Assembly (NCBI GenBank): GCA_963978545.1
Contig: OZ021732.1
Span: 34,674,123-34,738,122, forward strand
Length of the DNA stretch: 64,000 nucleotides
DNA from: Linyphia triangularis
Taxonomy: Eukaryota; Arthropoda; Arachnida; Araneae; Linyphiidae
Direction of reading: 5' to 3'
This document shows, piece after piece, positions 24,392 to 36,871 of the stretch. Numbering within the stretch: position 1 is the stretch's first letter; the number at the start of each line of letters is the position of its first letter. A program made the position numbers and the translations under genes. Below the pieces are notes generated by a model. It searched no databases. It was given only the letters and a program-made list of their open reading frames with translations, and had not been told where the DNA came from.

Positions 24392-24942
24392 CTCTAGTAC
24401 CTTTGGCTACACATATTGAAAAGTTAATTTATTACGCTATTTTGTACATTAGAAGAAATAAACTAAGACATCTAAAACTTCAAAGGTTAAAACAACTACT
24501 AAAGCTTCAGAGCCTCGAAAACTTTAGCACACGATATCGTGTAGTTAAATGTCTTACAGTTCGTCTTCATATAAGCAGACAGTTATTTCATTACTACATG
24601 TTATCCTTCGTATTCATTACACAAATAGCCATTATTTTGGGCCATTTGCTTGTTTTGAGAAACGTTATAGCTTGTAAACCTGAAGCTAGTCCTCTGTTAA
24701 ATATCTCTTCTGTCATTGCAATGAACTGTGCAATTACAGAAAATAGCCAGGCTTGTCGTTTAGCTAATAATGTTGCTCACTTAGAGTCCTTGAATCTATT
24801 GTTTGACAATTCCACAGGCACACTTTACTATGCCAGCAGAGAACCATTTGTTAACGTTGATGCATGCAGTTTTACTTTGCTCATAAAGGCATCACATGAT
24901 GTTCTCAGAGATGAAATAGACTACTCAATGATGTTTACTTAA
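24392..24942 (+). CDS. terminal coding exon, membrane protein; possibly gustatory-receptor-like
   Basis: A branch-like CTAAG and the acceptor TTCTCTTACAG precede 24392. The frame is open from there for 183 codons (after two split-codon bases) to TAA 24940-24942. There is no ATG in good context near the beginning, so the exon is internal or terminal, not a whole gene. The peptide has a basic amphipathic N-terminal third (Leu/Lys/Arg-rich), one clear hydrophobic segment (about residues 70-92, LSFVFITQIAIILGHLLVL), then a Cys-containing region and an EPFVNVDACSF motif near the C-terminus. The layout recalls the last third of 7tm_7 gustatory receptors, but the diagnostic TYxxxxxQF ending is absent; this assignment is a weak inference. 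AATAAA occurs about 290 bases downstream (near 25235). The missing 5' exons could mean a fragment. Confidence 0.5.
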
Positions 24943-25046
24943 AGTACTTCTGTATTGTCATACTTAAAATGGATCATTTTGTGTTGTTATTTACTTAAAA
25001 GACATTTGCATAGTTATAAGTAATATATATAAGTAATCATTTAAAA

Positions 25047-25430
25047 AAAATATCGAAAATGGATTTTTAACGATAATTCAAACTTTATTTTATAAAAGCT
25101 AATTTAAAGATATTTCATAACCGTTGAGATAAATGATCGTATAATATAATGCTTAATTTAAAACTATTTGTGTGGTTATAAAGTTTTCCTGTGCATTAAA
25201 ATAGTTTTTGCTTACAAGGTTTTGTGACAATAAATTTATATAAGTTAAAATAAAAGTATTAAATTTTTTTGTTATGATACATTTTATTAAAATAAAAAAT
25301 ATCGAAAATGGATTTTAAGCAAGATAATTGAGACATAATTTTATGAAGCTAAAAGATATTTTTTAATCATTGAAATAACTTATTCCAAAATTAAATATTT
25401 CACATTTGTGATGATAAAGTTTATATTTGA
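25047..25430 (+). repeat. diverged direct duplication of about 240 bp
   Basis: AAATATCGAAAATGGATTTT occurs near 25047 and again near 25294. The following ~130 bases align with many differences (matching AAAGATATTT, TTATAAAGTTT). It looks like an old tandem duplication in the presumed 3' flank of the exon at 24392-24942. Confidence 0.55.
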
Positions 25431-27290
25431 AAACTTACTTTCTCTATTTACGAAGACTTCATTATTAATTAATAAGCGAATACAAAAAGATAAAAACTTC
25501 AAATCGCAATACTTTAACATTTAAAAAAATCTTTTACTATAAATTAATGCATTTTAGCTATATTTTTTAACTTAAAAAAATTATTTAATTTAAACATATA
25601 TAGTAAATTCAAATAATATGATATTGAATTGTCAACTTATATATTGATAATGAAATCTAAGTCATCTAAATTTAACTAATGTAGTCAATACCAAAACGGA
25701 AACCTGTTTTTATAATTATAATGAATGGATCTAGACTCAAATTCTCTATAAATTATTAGTTTTTTTCCAGCTCTCAGCGTTAATTAAGTAAAACTAATTA
25801 GTCAAATATAAGTTTTTCTACAAATATTTCTGAGGATAACGCCAAAAAAACTTAAAATTGATATTTATGACTAGGTGGGGGGCTCATTAATTATGTTGCG
25901 TGCAACGATGCTAATTAGATTTTAAAAGGGTAATGAGGAATTATTTCTTATTTCCCATGTATTTTTCAAGAAAGTGCAAACAAATGCTCAGCTAGTTCTG
26001 TATCATAACACTAATTAGGTGTTTATTCTTCATCCATAAATAGCGTTTCCTTCTGAATAAGTGGAATTTGTTTTTCGTCCACAGGAGAGATTTGTCTAAC
26101 ACGTTCATGCCTAATTAATAAAACATGAACGAGACATAATTAAAAAATATTAAATCGACTTTTCTTTATTAGGATATACAGATTTTTATATATGTGTATG
26201 GAGTTAGTTTTAGTCTAAATAAATTTATCAAAAAATTGTATGTGTTATTACAAAAAATAAGTTGTGTGTTTTTATATTCTAAATTAAAATCGTTAAGTTA
26301 ATAATTTTTGAAACATATTACTTCTGCTTAGAACGATGTTACTTGTAAACACTACTTTATATAAGTGAACCGATTTGCTTTAAAATCAGTTTTAACCCCT
26401 TTAAAATACAAGGTTTTTCTGAAATATGACAGATTATGAAGTAATTTTTCTGTAATAAATGAAAGTCGTAATCTTACCCTGATACGAGTGTTTATACATC
26501 ATTAGTGTCAACAAACTATAGTATATAAAACAATACTACAATTTTGAAGTACAAATGTTTCTATTTATAATAATTGCGTTGATTCACAATTGGCATAAAA
26601 TGGTGTTTAAAAAGGACTGATCATAAGTGAATTTATCTAATAAAAATTAATTAAAATAGATTTTTATTGCAAGTGTCATTAGTTAATATAGTACTGATTT
26701 AAAAGATAATTAAATATGGTTACTCGGCTAGAATAGTTCAAGATATCAAAATGTTATATTATATACCTATACACAAAAACAAAATCAACATAAATACATA
26801 AAAAAAACGCCATGTTCTATTTGTAAAAACCATTTTAATAAAGTTTTACAAGACATGTATACAAAACCCTTTAGTTTTCTCTCATAGATAGTCAATGAAT
26901 AATTAATACTTGTTAATCAGGATTTTTATCCAACTGGTGTCAAAAAAAAGTTTATATTTGCTATATTTTTTTTTTTTTTTGATGTCAACTGTTTTTCAAT
27001 TCATTTCGTATAAATCCAGTCTGAATCATATTTACAATGAACCTACTCCATCCACAGCTATTAGGTTTTACAAAAGTGAAAGTAATATTCTCCGCGCATC
27101 TAATCTAAGATTTCTCGACTTTAGCTTTATAAGCCATTTCGTAAAGCATACCGCTTCAGCAAGTACAAAAACACCATTTCCTTACAAGAGGATCCAAAAT
27201 CCAGGGATTGTTTTCTCCCTCTTGTTTCTCTTTCAAGTAGTGCATTTGATCCATTGGATATCCATATTGTTGAGAGTTAGCTTGAAATAA
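25431..27290. other. AT-rich non-coding stretch
   Basis: Plain AT-rich DNA. The 126-codon plus frame at 26910-27290 is Phe/Ser/Ile-rich, lies partly over a T run and has no domain, start context or splice support; I leave it out as a gene. Confidence 0.4.
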
Positions 27291-27720
27291 AAGCCCGCGT
27301 TTTCTCACAAAAATCTTGCTCTTCAGCATCTTTCATCTTCTTTTCTCCGAGATGCTGCTCCTTTGAAACGTGAATGGAGGGAGAAACATCAGTGCGCTCT
27401 TTCCATGCTTCAATGAAAACGAATGACTGCGATATTCACGGCTCAGCGCTACTCAGAAATAAGGTTTTTATTTCTTTGGTAGTATTCAATTGAAGGGAGA
27501 GCGTTATCTTTTACATGATGTTAGATACAGAGGGATATATCTTTTCGAGTTGTTATTGAGTCGGGGTGATTTTCGTCACTCAAGCGCGAACTCAGCGAAA
27601 ATGAATTTTGATGACATCTCATCCCTTCGGTTTTTACGATGCGAAATGGTGTCTGCAATTGGAATTAGAGAACGCCCTCGGAGAAGGATCTTTTGGAGAT
27701 GGATGTGTTTATGCTAGATT
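27291..27720 (+). other. GC-balanced island with candidate exon
   Basis: A pyrimidine tract ending TTTCTTTGGTAG (27482) is followed by frames open for 75 and 64 codons (27490-27717 and 27608-27802) that overlap in different phases. The second contains LGEGSFG, which resembles the glycine-rich ATP loop of protein kinases, preceded by WCLQLELENA. The next residues (DGCVYARL) do not keep the GxGxFGxV spacing, and no other kinase motif follows. An ATG in a reasonable AAAATG context lies at 27601. It may be a first exon, a decayed exon or chance. Confidence 0.2.
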
Positions 27721-29145
27721 GAATTTGGAATCACTCAAGAAATCTCGAATATATTTGAAGCGTTACTTTTTAAATTACTATTTGGGTATATCTTTCCATT
27801 AAAATAATAAAGAAAGGGATTTTCTAGGGTATAAATAATGAAAGACGTATTTGAGATAAAATAAAATGTCTCTTAAAAAAGATATAACCAATATAATTAT
27901 TAGAATATATCTCAGTAAAAAGAACATAAATGCTGATATGTGATAGATGCTAGTACTAAAAGGGATAAATTCTGGTAATTAATGCAATGCCAGAAATGTT
28001 TTTAACTAAAAAGAAAATAAAATAGTTAAAAAAACTCATTTACATTCATTCTTATACATGCTAAAAATATCATTCTTTAATTTATAACAAACAAATATGT
28101 ATAGTTCCTTATCAAAACAAGCTTATTTAAAAAACATAAAGATACTCAAGAGTTTTGAATAACTTTCAGTGGGGGGGGGGGGGGTATAAGGAATATGTGG
28201 TTGCTAAGTATTTGTCTTGTACATGGATTGAATTTCATTTGAAAAGGTTTCATGTACTTAACCTATTTGTTTAGAAAATTTCAGTTAAATTATATCTTAC
28301 AAAGAATTAGATATTCTATGAAATGATAATGCCAATGTATTTATGTTATTAAAATATAAATAAAGTTTTTTCAAGAATTTTTTTTTTAACAAATTAAAAT
28401 GATAACATGTATCATTAAAACACATTAGGCTCACTAAAAGGATTCTTTTATTTACTGATTATTCTACTAAACAAACATAAAATTAGCATCGTAAACTTAT
28501 GAAATTAGAAGAGAAGAGATTAAACTTTTTCACCGTGTTTTGCCTCATTATATTTTTAAAGGGGGAATTCGCTATTGTATCAAATAAATTTTTAAGAACT
28601 TGTTTAACATTTCATATCTTTTTTATTTGTAGAAATATAAAATTTACTTAATGTAAATGAAAGAAATATTTATTTACTGAAAGAATTAAAGAAAGAAGAA
28701 ATTCAAATGAGTTTTTTAGATAGATCATGAAATTTTAAGATTATATCTTGCGATGTAGATAATTTCTTTGTTAACAGTAAATATACGAGGTATATTTCAC
28801 AAAGACGTTTTATTTCGAAATTATAATTAAAATTAGGTATAACTGTCTCAGAATTATTATGTTACAAAAAAGAGTTGAGAATAAACTTGATCCGAATTTC
28901 TTAGCCCTAAAGTTCTCCGAAATTTAATTTTGTAAATTGTATTTTAGAATTAAGAAAATAACAACATTCTTTCATATCATATTTGTTGATAGTTTGACAT
29001 TTAAAAAACTATTTTAAATGGGTAATTTAACAGTGCTATGCAGTAAATCCATTATATATTTAATTTTTAGATTTTTTCGGGATTAAGCACTAATTGATTT
29101 ATTTGTGAAGAAATGGATATTGAATTTTATATTTTCCCTTTCAGA
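27721..29145. other. AT-rich non-coding stretch
   Basis: Plain AT-rich DNA with a 14-base G run at 28171-28184. Nothing else seen. Confidence 0.45.
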
Positions 29146-29349
29146 AGCCTGATGTTGAATATCCGAAATAAATATTTTCTTCTTGGATCTATATATGTTT
29201 GCTTAGTGCTACGCTTTAGTTGGTTGACATTGGGCCCAAATTGTATACATATGGAAAGCATTTGGTCCCCTTCAACCAGCTGTAGTTAGCATTCTATACA
29301 GCAAAACCCTTCTCACTGCAAACTAGTATCTTCAACTTTCAGTAATACA
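29146..29349 (+). other. candidate non-coding exon
   Basis: ATTTTCCCTTTCAG is a good acceptor just upstream, and AATACAG|GTATGA is a donor-like end. One frame is open for 54 codons (SLMLNIRNKYFLLGS...) and then stops inside. Composition is slightly more balanced than the flanks. Weak evidence. Confidence 0.15.
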
Positions 29350-31920
29350 GGTATGAAAACGAAAAATATCATTAATTATTTGTTATTATAGGCAATGTTT
29401 TGATAATTTAAATTAATCTACTTATTTAAGAAATTTTTTCTTTGATATCTTTGAGTGAAAGTATACCTAACAGAGTGTTTCCCTTAATAACATTAATTTT
29501 ATAAAAGTAGTATTTATAAAACACTATACATTCTTTCATTTTGATTTTACTTTAATCAGCAAAGAATTGTAAAAAACTATTGAATAACTTTTAATATTTA
29601 CATCAAATAATAAACTATTTTTAAAAATGAATTTTTTTTTCTTATAAATGCACGAAATAAGGTAAGGTTTATGTATTACTCTCATATGTAGGACAACAAA
29701 TTTGTTTGGTAAATATATTAATTTTGCTATCATAGAATAAAGATTACTATAATATAATATTACTATAATAGTTTTAAAAGTTATGAATAAACACTAAAAT
29801 TCCAATAAATATAATTGAAATAAATCGAACCATTTAAAAAAAAAAAAATCATAAATTTACCAAGTACTCTTCTACAATTGAAATTCACTAATGATGATCC
29901 TAGTTTGTTCAATTTCCTGGAAACTCTTACTCAAAATTACAATCGGATTTGAAACTACAGCCAAATGTACTAAATGACAGTCCGCGTGTTGTTCTAGTTA
30001 ATTAGAGAACTTTGAAGTTTACGAGATTATGAGAGTGATACTGTGCCCTGTTTTGCGTAAATGAAACACTGATGAAGTTGTTGAGAAAATTAATTATGCA
30101 TTCTAATGATGGTTTGCTGGAACAGTAGTTAAGACGAGCTGCCTTCGTTACAAATGCAAAGTGCCACAGGACAGCTTTATGTTTTGTGTTAATGATTCCG
30201 TGGGATACAAAGTACGAAAAAGAATAACGTCTATAATTTTCATTTATTAAGTTTATTAATTAAAGTGTTTTGAACCTTATTTTATGGGAGGCAAGTTCCT
30301 CAATTATTGCCATGCTAATATTCAATTTTTTCATGTATTTTTTAAAAATGTTTTGTTTTAAAATGAAAGAAGTGTTCACATATTTGTACATAACCATAGT
30401 AACTAATACCGGAGAAAATATATAAGCCTTCTGGGGGCTTGTAATGTTGTAAGTGGAACCTGCAAGCTTTATTTACCGCCTATTAATATATCCATAATAA
30501 ACAATCTTTGTCATTGTTCTATTTAACAATACTTTGAATATAAAATTCCTGTTTCAGTATAAATAAGGCTTTAAATATGATAATTAATCCTTTCTTAAAG
30601 AATATGCTGTACAAAAGCCTGCTTAATCATATTAGTTTGGAGAATGTCATATTTGAATAACAGCATTTAGAGATAATATTACTTGAATAAACACTTTTAT
30701 AACATAGTATTAAATTATATTTACTAAAATAGAATGTTATTTACTCAAATAGTATATTAAAATGTTATTATTGCCTTTGAGTTATCGATTTAAGTAGAAT
30801 TAAAATAATAATGTGTCTGCAATTGTTTAATTGTCCACAATGTCCAGCTTCGTTTCACAATTGAATGGGTAAGTGACAGTGAAGAAGGTATGTAACAAAA
30901 GTTGTTTTTTTTGCGATATTCCTTCTTAAAATATTTAATCTACTTAAAATTTTGCTCTATGGTATTATCTCAAATAATTTTTTCACCTATGACAATGTAC
31001 TAAATTATAATAATGCACTTAAATTTTGAGGAAAAAAACTTTTCCAATACAAGTTCACAATAACCTGGTTTTATTTAGATTAATTCAGCAACATCAATTG
31101 AGTATTTCTATTGCGAAATCAGCTACGTGTCCAAAAATTCAAAATAAAATTTGGATCACTAATACATTTATCATGAACAACTTTTAAAATAAGCGATTTC
31201 AATAAAAAATATCATTAATTCACCGATTCCAAGTGAGTAAATATATGGAAATGTTGTATGTAGAAATGCTCAATGGGAAATTAGCTTCATTTATCTCTTG
31301 TAAATTTACAGGAAATACCAATAGCTGGTTTAGCATTTAAGACTGAATAAATTAACGATATAAAAATAAATCATCTCTACTACACTGATGTATGACCATC
31401 ATTGAATGAACATCAAAAAATATAATTGTATTAAAAAAAACTAGATAAAAGACATTAGATTGAAAACAAATTCTTGAACAACTCTCTAATTTGTGTGCTT
31501 AAACATATACACTTAAAAATTTCATTGTATTAAATGTTTCTAAAAATTTGGTTAATCTAAAAAAAAAAAAAAAAAACTTATGCATGATTTTTCTGGTTTT
31601 ACCTCGCATCACTCGTCATATTAAAAGAAATTACCGTCAGTCATTTCTTTATTAGCCTTTCACTAGAGTTTAGAATATAAGCGAAGTTGTCGTGTAACGG
31701 CTTCAACATATATTTTCCTAATGGATTCCTAGGATAAGTCATGGTTACTTTTACAAAAGTTTGTAGCCCTTCACTATTTTTTAACAATACCATTGATTTA
31801 CTGTTCTAATTAATGTAATTCTTAGTTGCAAAAAATTATTCAACAACTAAGCGTATGAAACTGAAATAAAGCATTCGCTTTAGGATTTTGATTATATTAA
31901 CGATATTGACTATAGTAAAT

Positions 31921-31954
<34 letters not shown>

Positions 31955-34154
31955 CGAATTATTAAAAATTAATGAAATAAAAAAAAGTGAATTATTATAT
32001 CAAAATACACAACGACTACAAAATTCTATATTTTTATTCTTCTTGAATAAAAGCCCAAATGAATGGCCTGAAAAGCTACTTGATATATTAAATCAATTGC
32101 TTTTCATATTACATTCAAGAATATTTAACAGTTCCTGCAACATATGCTGATTATTTCATACATATACATTAGATAACAAGACATTAATCCAGACGAAATT
32201 CGCTCTTTACATTGTATCCGTGAAAAGTTAATAATAAAACAAACGATTCCAAACGGTACATTTATTGCACTTTATTCGCAAAGCTCACTCAAATGAATTT
32301 TATTTTATTTAAATTTCACCTTTGAACAGCATTTTAAATAGGTATTTGCTCGATGTAAGTACTCCAAACCTAATTGAAACTTTTTCTTTGAAAAAAAAAA
32401 AAAAAAATAGCAATAAAATGTATTCTTTGTTTCTTGAGGAGGCATAGAAAAAGAACAAATTCCTCCCTAAACATTCTCCTGGAAATGAATATTTCATTAC
32501 CCGCTACATTTGCTAAGCAAATGATATAACTCGGGAACAAATGATAACGACTATGCAAATGCAGATTTTGCATGTGAATTCCATTTGAAATGGATGGTAA
32601 TTCCGGTTGTACACTGTTCAATGGAGCCCATCACAATTTCTTTATTCCAATAATATTCAAAAATTTCTTTCTTCCGAATAAGATTGCCCTTTAGCGTACA
32701 AGAAAACGGTATTTCTCTGTCTTATATTCTCGGTACAGTTCAGAATATTTCTTTCTGAGCATAATAAGTACTGTTGGGTATGCGAATTAAAGAGGTAATT
32801 TGTCACTACTTAAGGTCATGAATGATAATTCTTTCTAGAGAAAGTTTTGATTAAAGTTACATGGTGAACACATAATATTTTTCCATGTTTATTAATAGGC
32901 TGATTGAAATGCAATTGACGTATTACAAGCAAAGAATAATGTTGTAATATGGTCTTAAGGGAACAAAATAAAATACTTCGACTGTTTACGTTTGAATCAA
33001 ATACTTTGTCTCTATTTCGTAACGTAATGTTTCAGTGAAGAACCAAGCCTTGCCTTTAATTGGATTCTACAGAAAGTAACTAATATATGTCTACCAAATT
33101 ATTATAGTGATGGGAAGTAACGGTTTTAGTATTTTTGATTATTCAGGACAATACTGCAAATTTTAAGAAGTGGTAGTACATACCAAAACAAAAACAGTTT
33201 TCATCACTGAATGTATAGTTTAAATTAAAAAGCAAATAAGCTTGTGTATTTGGAAAAGTCCACTTAGCGAGCGTTTCTGATGTGAATTACCAAACGAAGT
33301 CCTGGACATATGTCACTGTTCCGCAAGTATTTAAGTAATCATTTGCCCTATTGAGCAATTATTCTAAATCTGGGACATTAAACATCCTTTTTTCTAACTT
33401 ATAAGTCATTTTTGTGTTTTTTCCTCGTATACTCATTGCCATTACCTTACGTTTTAGACAATGCATTCCTTGACGAAAATTGTTTCTTTTAGTGTATACT
33501 GCCACATTTTTTAAAGATTGTTTTATATTTTTAAAACACCTATACGAGCCGTTAATAATAAAAAGTTATAATTTCTCTACTTCAAGTTTCAAAGTAGTCG
33601 TATACCTGACTCACATTAACAAATACAATTTAAAAACTACACTGTTCCGTTTGACATTTGCATAGTTTCTTTTTTGCAACCAAATAAGGTTATCATGAAA
33701 ATAAGAGGTATTTTAGTTTTTGAGAATGTAACTTTTGGTTCCAAAAGTAGAGATAGGTGTTAGGACTGCATCTTCTAATTGTTTATTAGTTTTACTTCTG
33801 TATTAACACAGTTTTTAAAGATTTCAATTAAACTGTTAAAATATTTTTAACCAATTTTGTATCATAGAAATAAATAATAAAAAATGAGAATACTGAAACT
33901 ATACATATTTTACCATCATAAATACGATGGATAAATAGGTCATTTGTTCAATATATTATACTTAGATATTAAAATTCAGATCAATTGACTAACAAAGATA
34001 ATTTTCAAATCTTCTTGTCAAAATACATCAAGAGTCTACGCAACTTATTTATTATGGTTTATTGAGAGAATGTCGCCAATAAAGCACCAAACAATTCAAA
34101 TGTGAAGTATTTGTCACTTATTAATAAACTTTAAATTTGGCTGAGATACTTTAG
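29350..34154. other. AT-rich non-coding stretch with A runs
   Basis: Mostly plain AT-rich DNA. A runs lie near 31560-31575, at 31925-31953 and near 32391-32407. At 30855-30872 an ATG frame of ten codons ends in a GTAAGT donor-like sequence, probably by chance. The frames at 29536-29733, 32309-32621 and 33480-33665 have no features. Confidence 0.4.
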
Positions 34155-34310
34155 ATGGTAGAGTTAAGTTCCTTGGAGATCCTGTCAAAGAAGAGAACAG
34201 ACTTGAAGAAGATTCTGATGAAGGCCTTGAACCACAAAGAGCTGTCTAGTCAATATAAGAAGAAAGTAAATTCTTTGGATTCTTTACTCAATTTGGTTGG
34301 CAGGTGGTAA
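34155..34310 (+). CDS. possible 51-codon small ORF or exon remnant
   Basis: ATG at 34155 opens a frame of 51 codons ending in TAA 34308-34310. The peptide is strongly charged and Leu-rich with a helical look (SKKRTDLKKILMKALNHKEL), unlike the hydrophobic translations typical of this window. A second frame across the same bases gives an acidic peptide (EENRLEEDSDEGLE). The local composition is purine-rich, so either may simply reflect that. GTGGTAAGA near the stop could be a splice donor. No family recognised. Confidence 0.2.
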   Translation: MVELSSLEILSKKRTDLKKILMKALNHKELSSQYKKKVNSLDSLLNLVGRW

Positions 34311-35320
34311 GAGGTAGTAAAATTCAACCTCTTTTGGAGAAGAGTTTTGCCACTAAAATCTGATTTCAGCTTCCCTCCACCCTCAAAAAACTGTTATAAA
34401 TAGAGTTTTAACGTTCTTACTAACAATTTTGTAGCTATATTTAAGTAGAAGTATTAACAATATATAATAAGTTTTAAGCTAAACTGTAAATTGGGAATTT
34501 CGATCTTTAACGGCTTTTACATATTTTAACATAAACCCAAATTTTTTTTTTATTGTGCTTTTTAAAAGAAACAAATTGAAAGAATTGGATTTATATTTGT
34601 TCAACAATAGTAAATGTATAAAAAAATTCAACTGCAACTTATCAGACATTTAACTTACGATCGCTAGCAAAAACACAGAAAAATGTCAAACAATTCAGGA
34701 AATATTAGAACGCCCTTATCATTCCTTTCTTAATAGGGCAGATTTAGAAATCGAAAGAAAGTAATATCGGAATTTCCTTTTAGATTTCTACTCCCTGCTC
34801 TTAGTCTAAGTTGTAGATGCATTTGCCGTGACATTAGTCCCACCGAAAGTATTCGAATGTTGTATTGCACTCGTGTATTCGGAAAATCGATTCCGGATGT
34901 AAGAATGAGAAATCGAGAAATTTGAATTGAGTTTATGTGTGCTTTCATTTCTAATGCGTGCAATCTACCGTGACTGTGCTTTCAGATCAATGATGGACTT
35001 TTTCTCTAAAAGTTTGGGTGAAATTTAAGTTGTAGGATGATTTGTAGGAATGAACAAAAAGGAAGTCTACTTTAAGTTGTCCCCAAGGGACTGATACTAA
35101 ATTGACCACTGAATTCTAAGAGTAAGTCTAAGAATTTCAACTTATACATATTTATGTGTTGTTAAACATAGAAATAGTTAATGGGGAATCATCATCTTAT
35201 GATGCGCAATATTATATTTTATCGATGATGAAGTATTGTAGTGTAAAGTATCACAACAATACTGGATGAACTGGATAACTTTGATTTAGAATTATGTTTT
35301 GTAGTATGATCAATTAAAAA

Positions 35321-35322
<2 letters not shown>
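34311..35322. other. non-coding stretch
   Basis: AT-rich with a slightly more balanced part at 34730-34980, where a 77-codon minus frame is not supported. Nothing else seen. Confidence 0.4.
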
Positions 35323-35354
<32 letters not shown>

Positions 35355-35360
35355 CATCTA
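35323..35360. repeat. poly-A run
   Basis: About 27 A at 35328-35354, preceded by shorter A tracts. It forms the left flank of the palindrome at 35361-35400. Confidence 0.7.
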
Positions 35361-35400
35361 ATTTTATCTACAGTCACTAATTAGTGACTGTAAATAAAAT
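35361..35400. repeat. 40-bp near-perfect palindrome
   Basis: The central 20 bases, CAGTCACTAATTAGTGACTG, are perfectly self-complementary. The next ten bases on each side pair except at one position. It is flanked by an A run on the left and T runs on the right, so the potential cruciform extends further. It may be a remnant of a very small inverted-repeat element. Confidence 0.85.
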
Positions 35401-35562
35401 GAGATTTTTTTTAAATTTTTTTTTTCTCCAATGTCAAACTTATTTTTTACAAGCTGTGTGGCCCCGCACTGTTGGAGACCCGTTGAAGGAGATATATCAG
35501 TTCTGTATTACATAGACTCGGAATTTGTTCGGAGTAATTGTTGTTAGTGATCAGCTTCCAAT

Positions 35563-35928
35563 CTATAAATATATATAAAACTGAGTTGTCTGTACTTCTG
35601 AACTTTATACAAATGCACAGTTTTTGACCTAGAGGTACGAAATTTGGTACATAGAAGCTTTAGTACATGGAGAATGTAGATAATAACTTTGAAATTCGAT
35701 TAAAATTTGCTTTTAGTAAATTTCAATGACATTAAAAAAGTCTTGTAATAGCAACGATATTTTTTCATTTTGATGTGTCCCCCTCATTTTTCTGAATATT
35801 TTTATGTATTTCAATCGTCTGTCCGACAAGCGGTTCGAATTTATTATAATATTATCATATGTTTACTGTCAATTGATACCGGAAAAAACTTCTGCGCATG
35901 TGCGGTTTTAAAGCATTATGTTTATGCA
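35563..35928 (+). repeat. left inverted arm of the 35.6-37.4 kb element
   Basis: Pairs with the right arm over its whole length except where the right arm carries the 14-bp satellite. Confidence 0.7.
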
Positions 35929-36871
35929 TTGTTTTGTTTTTCTACGTTTTAAATTCATACTGTTTTTTTTTTTTTTTACATTTTGTGTTGTCGTCAAAGA
36001 TGTATTGTGCTCAGAGGTTATTGACATTTTGATTTTATTTAATGAGAGTTAATACCATTTAAACAAAACAAATTCGTTAAATTCATTTGTATTTTATTAG
36101 CAAATATCTTCTGCATTACAGTAATCATGAATATCTAACATTTAAGCGTTAGTTTACCATAGTAATTAATTTATCACTGAATGTTCGTGTCAACTTAATA
36201 AAATCTATTATATCCTTTTTCCAGAATGTGTCTATTACAAGATCAAATGTAAGAAGGCCGTCTAATGGGAAACACATATTTATATTATTAGGTGTGTTAT
36301 GCGGCACCGCGTTGACAAATATTTGTACTAATACGTTATATCCATGCCACTTGCCGATAATTTTTCAGTTGGCCAACAATTAGGTAGATAACGCAATCGT
36401 TTATATGTATGCTATTTTTTAATTTTTTTTTTCTAAGTACATATTTTGTTTTATTTTAAAACAAAATTTAAGAACTTGGTACAATATATTTTTTTCTTAT
36501 TTTTAAAACAGATGTTAGAGCTGCACTATAGACACCGTGCACATTTTGTTGAGTATGTTTACCGATGTTTTGTGCATGTTAAAAAATCTACAAAATTTGA
36601 AATGGTCAAAATTTTCTGGCTGGATTAATTTAAATTATGTATCTAACTTCATTTGATGAGAGTGAGTCAAATTATACATAGAATCTAGCAAAGCAACGGA
36701 TTATTTAAACTCAAGTTGACCTATTTACTGTCAGTCTCTATAGCAGATTCGCAGAAACATTGAAATTCACTGAAAACTTTCAAATCATTTCGTCATTTGC
36801 TAATATGCAGCCAAAGAGAAGAACAAATATAAATGCTAAGTATAGAGCATTTGCCGATGCATAGAAAAGAT

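Noticed and set aside
26910..27290. 126-codon plus frame
   Set aside because: Phe/Ser/Ile-rich, starts in a T run, no domain or splice support; expected from composition.
35820..35840. GGTTCGAAT word resembling a tRNA B box
   Set aside because: No cloverleaf or A box at the right distance, and it lies inside the inverted arm of a mobile element.
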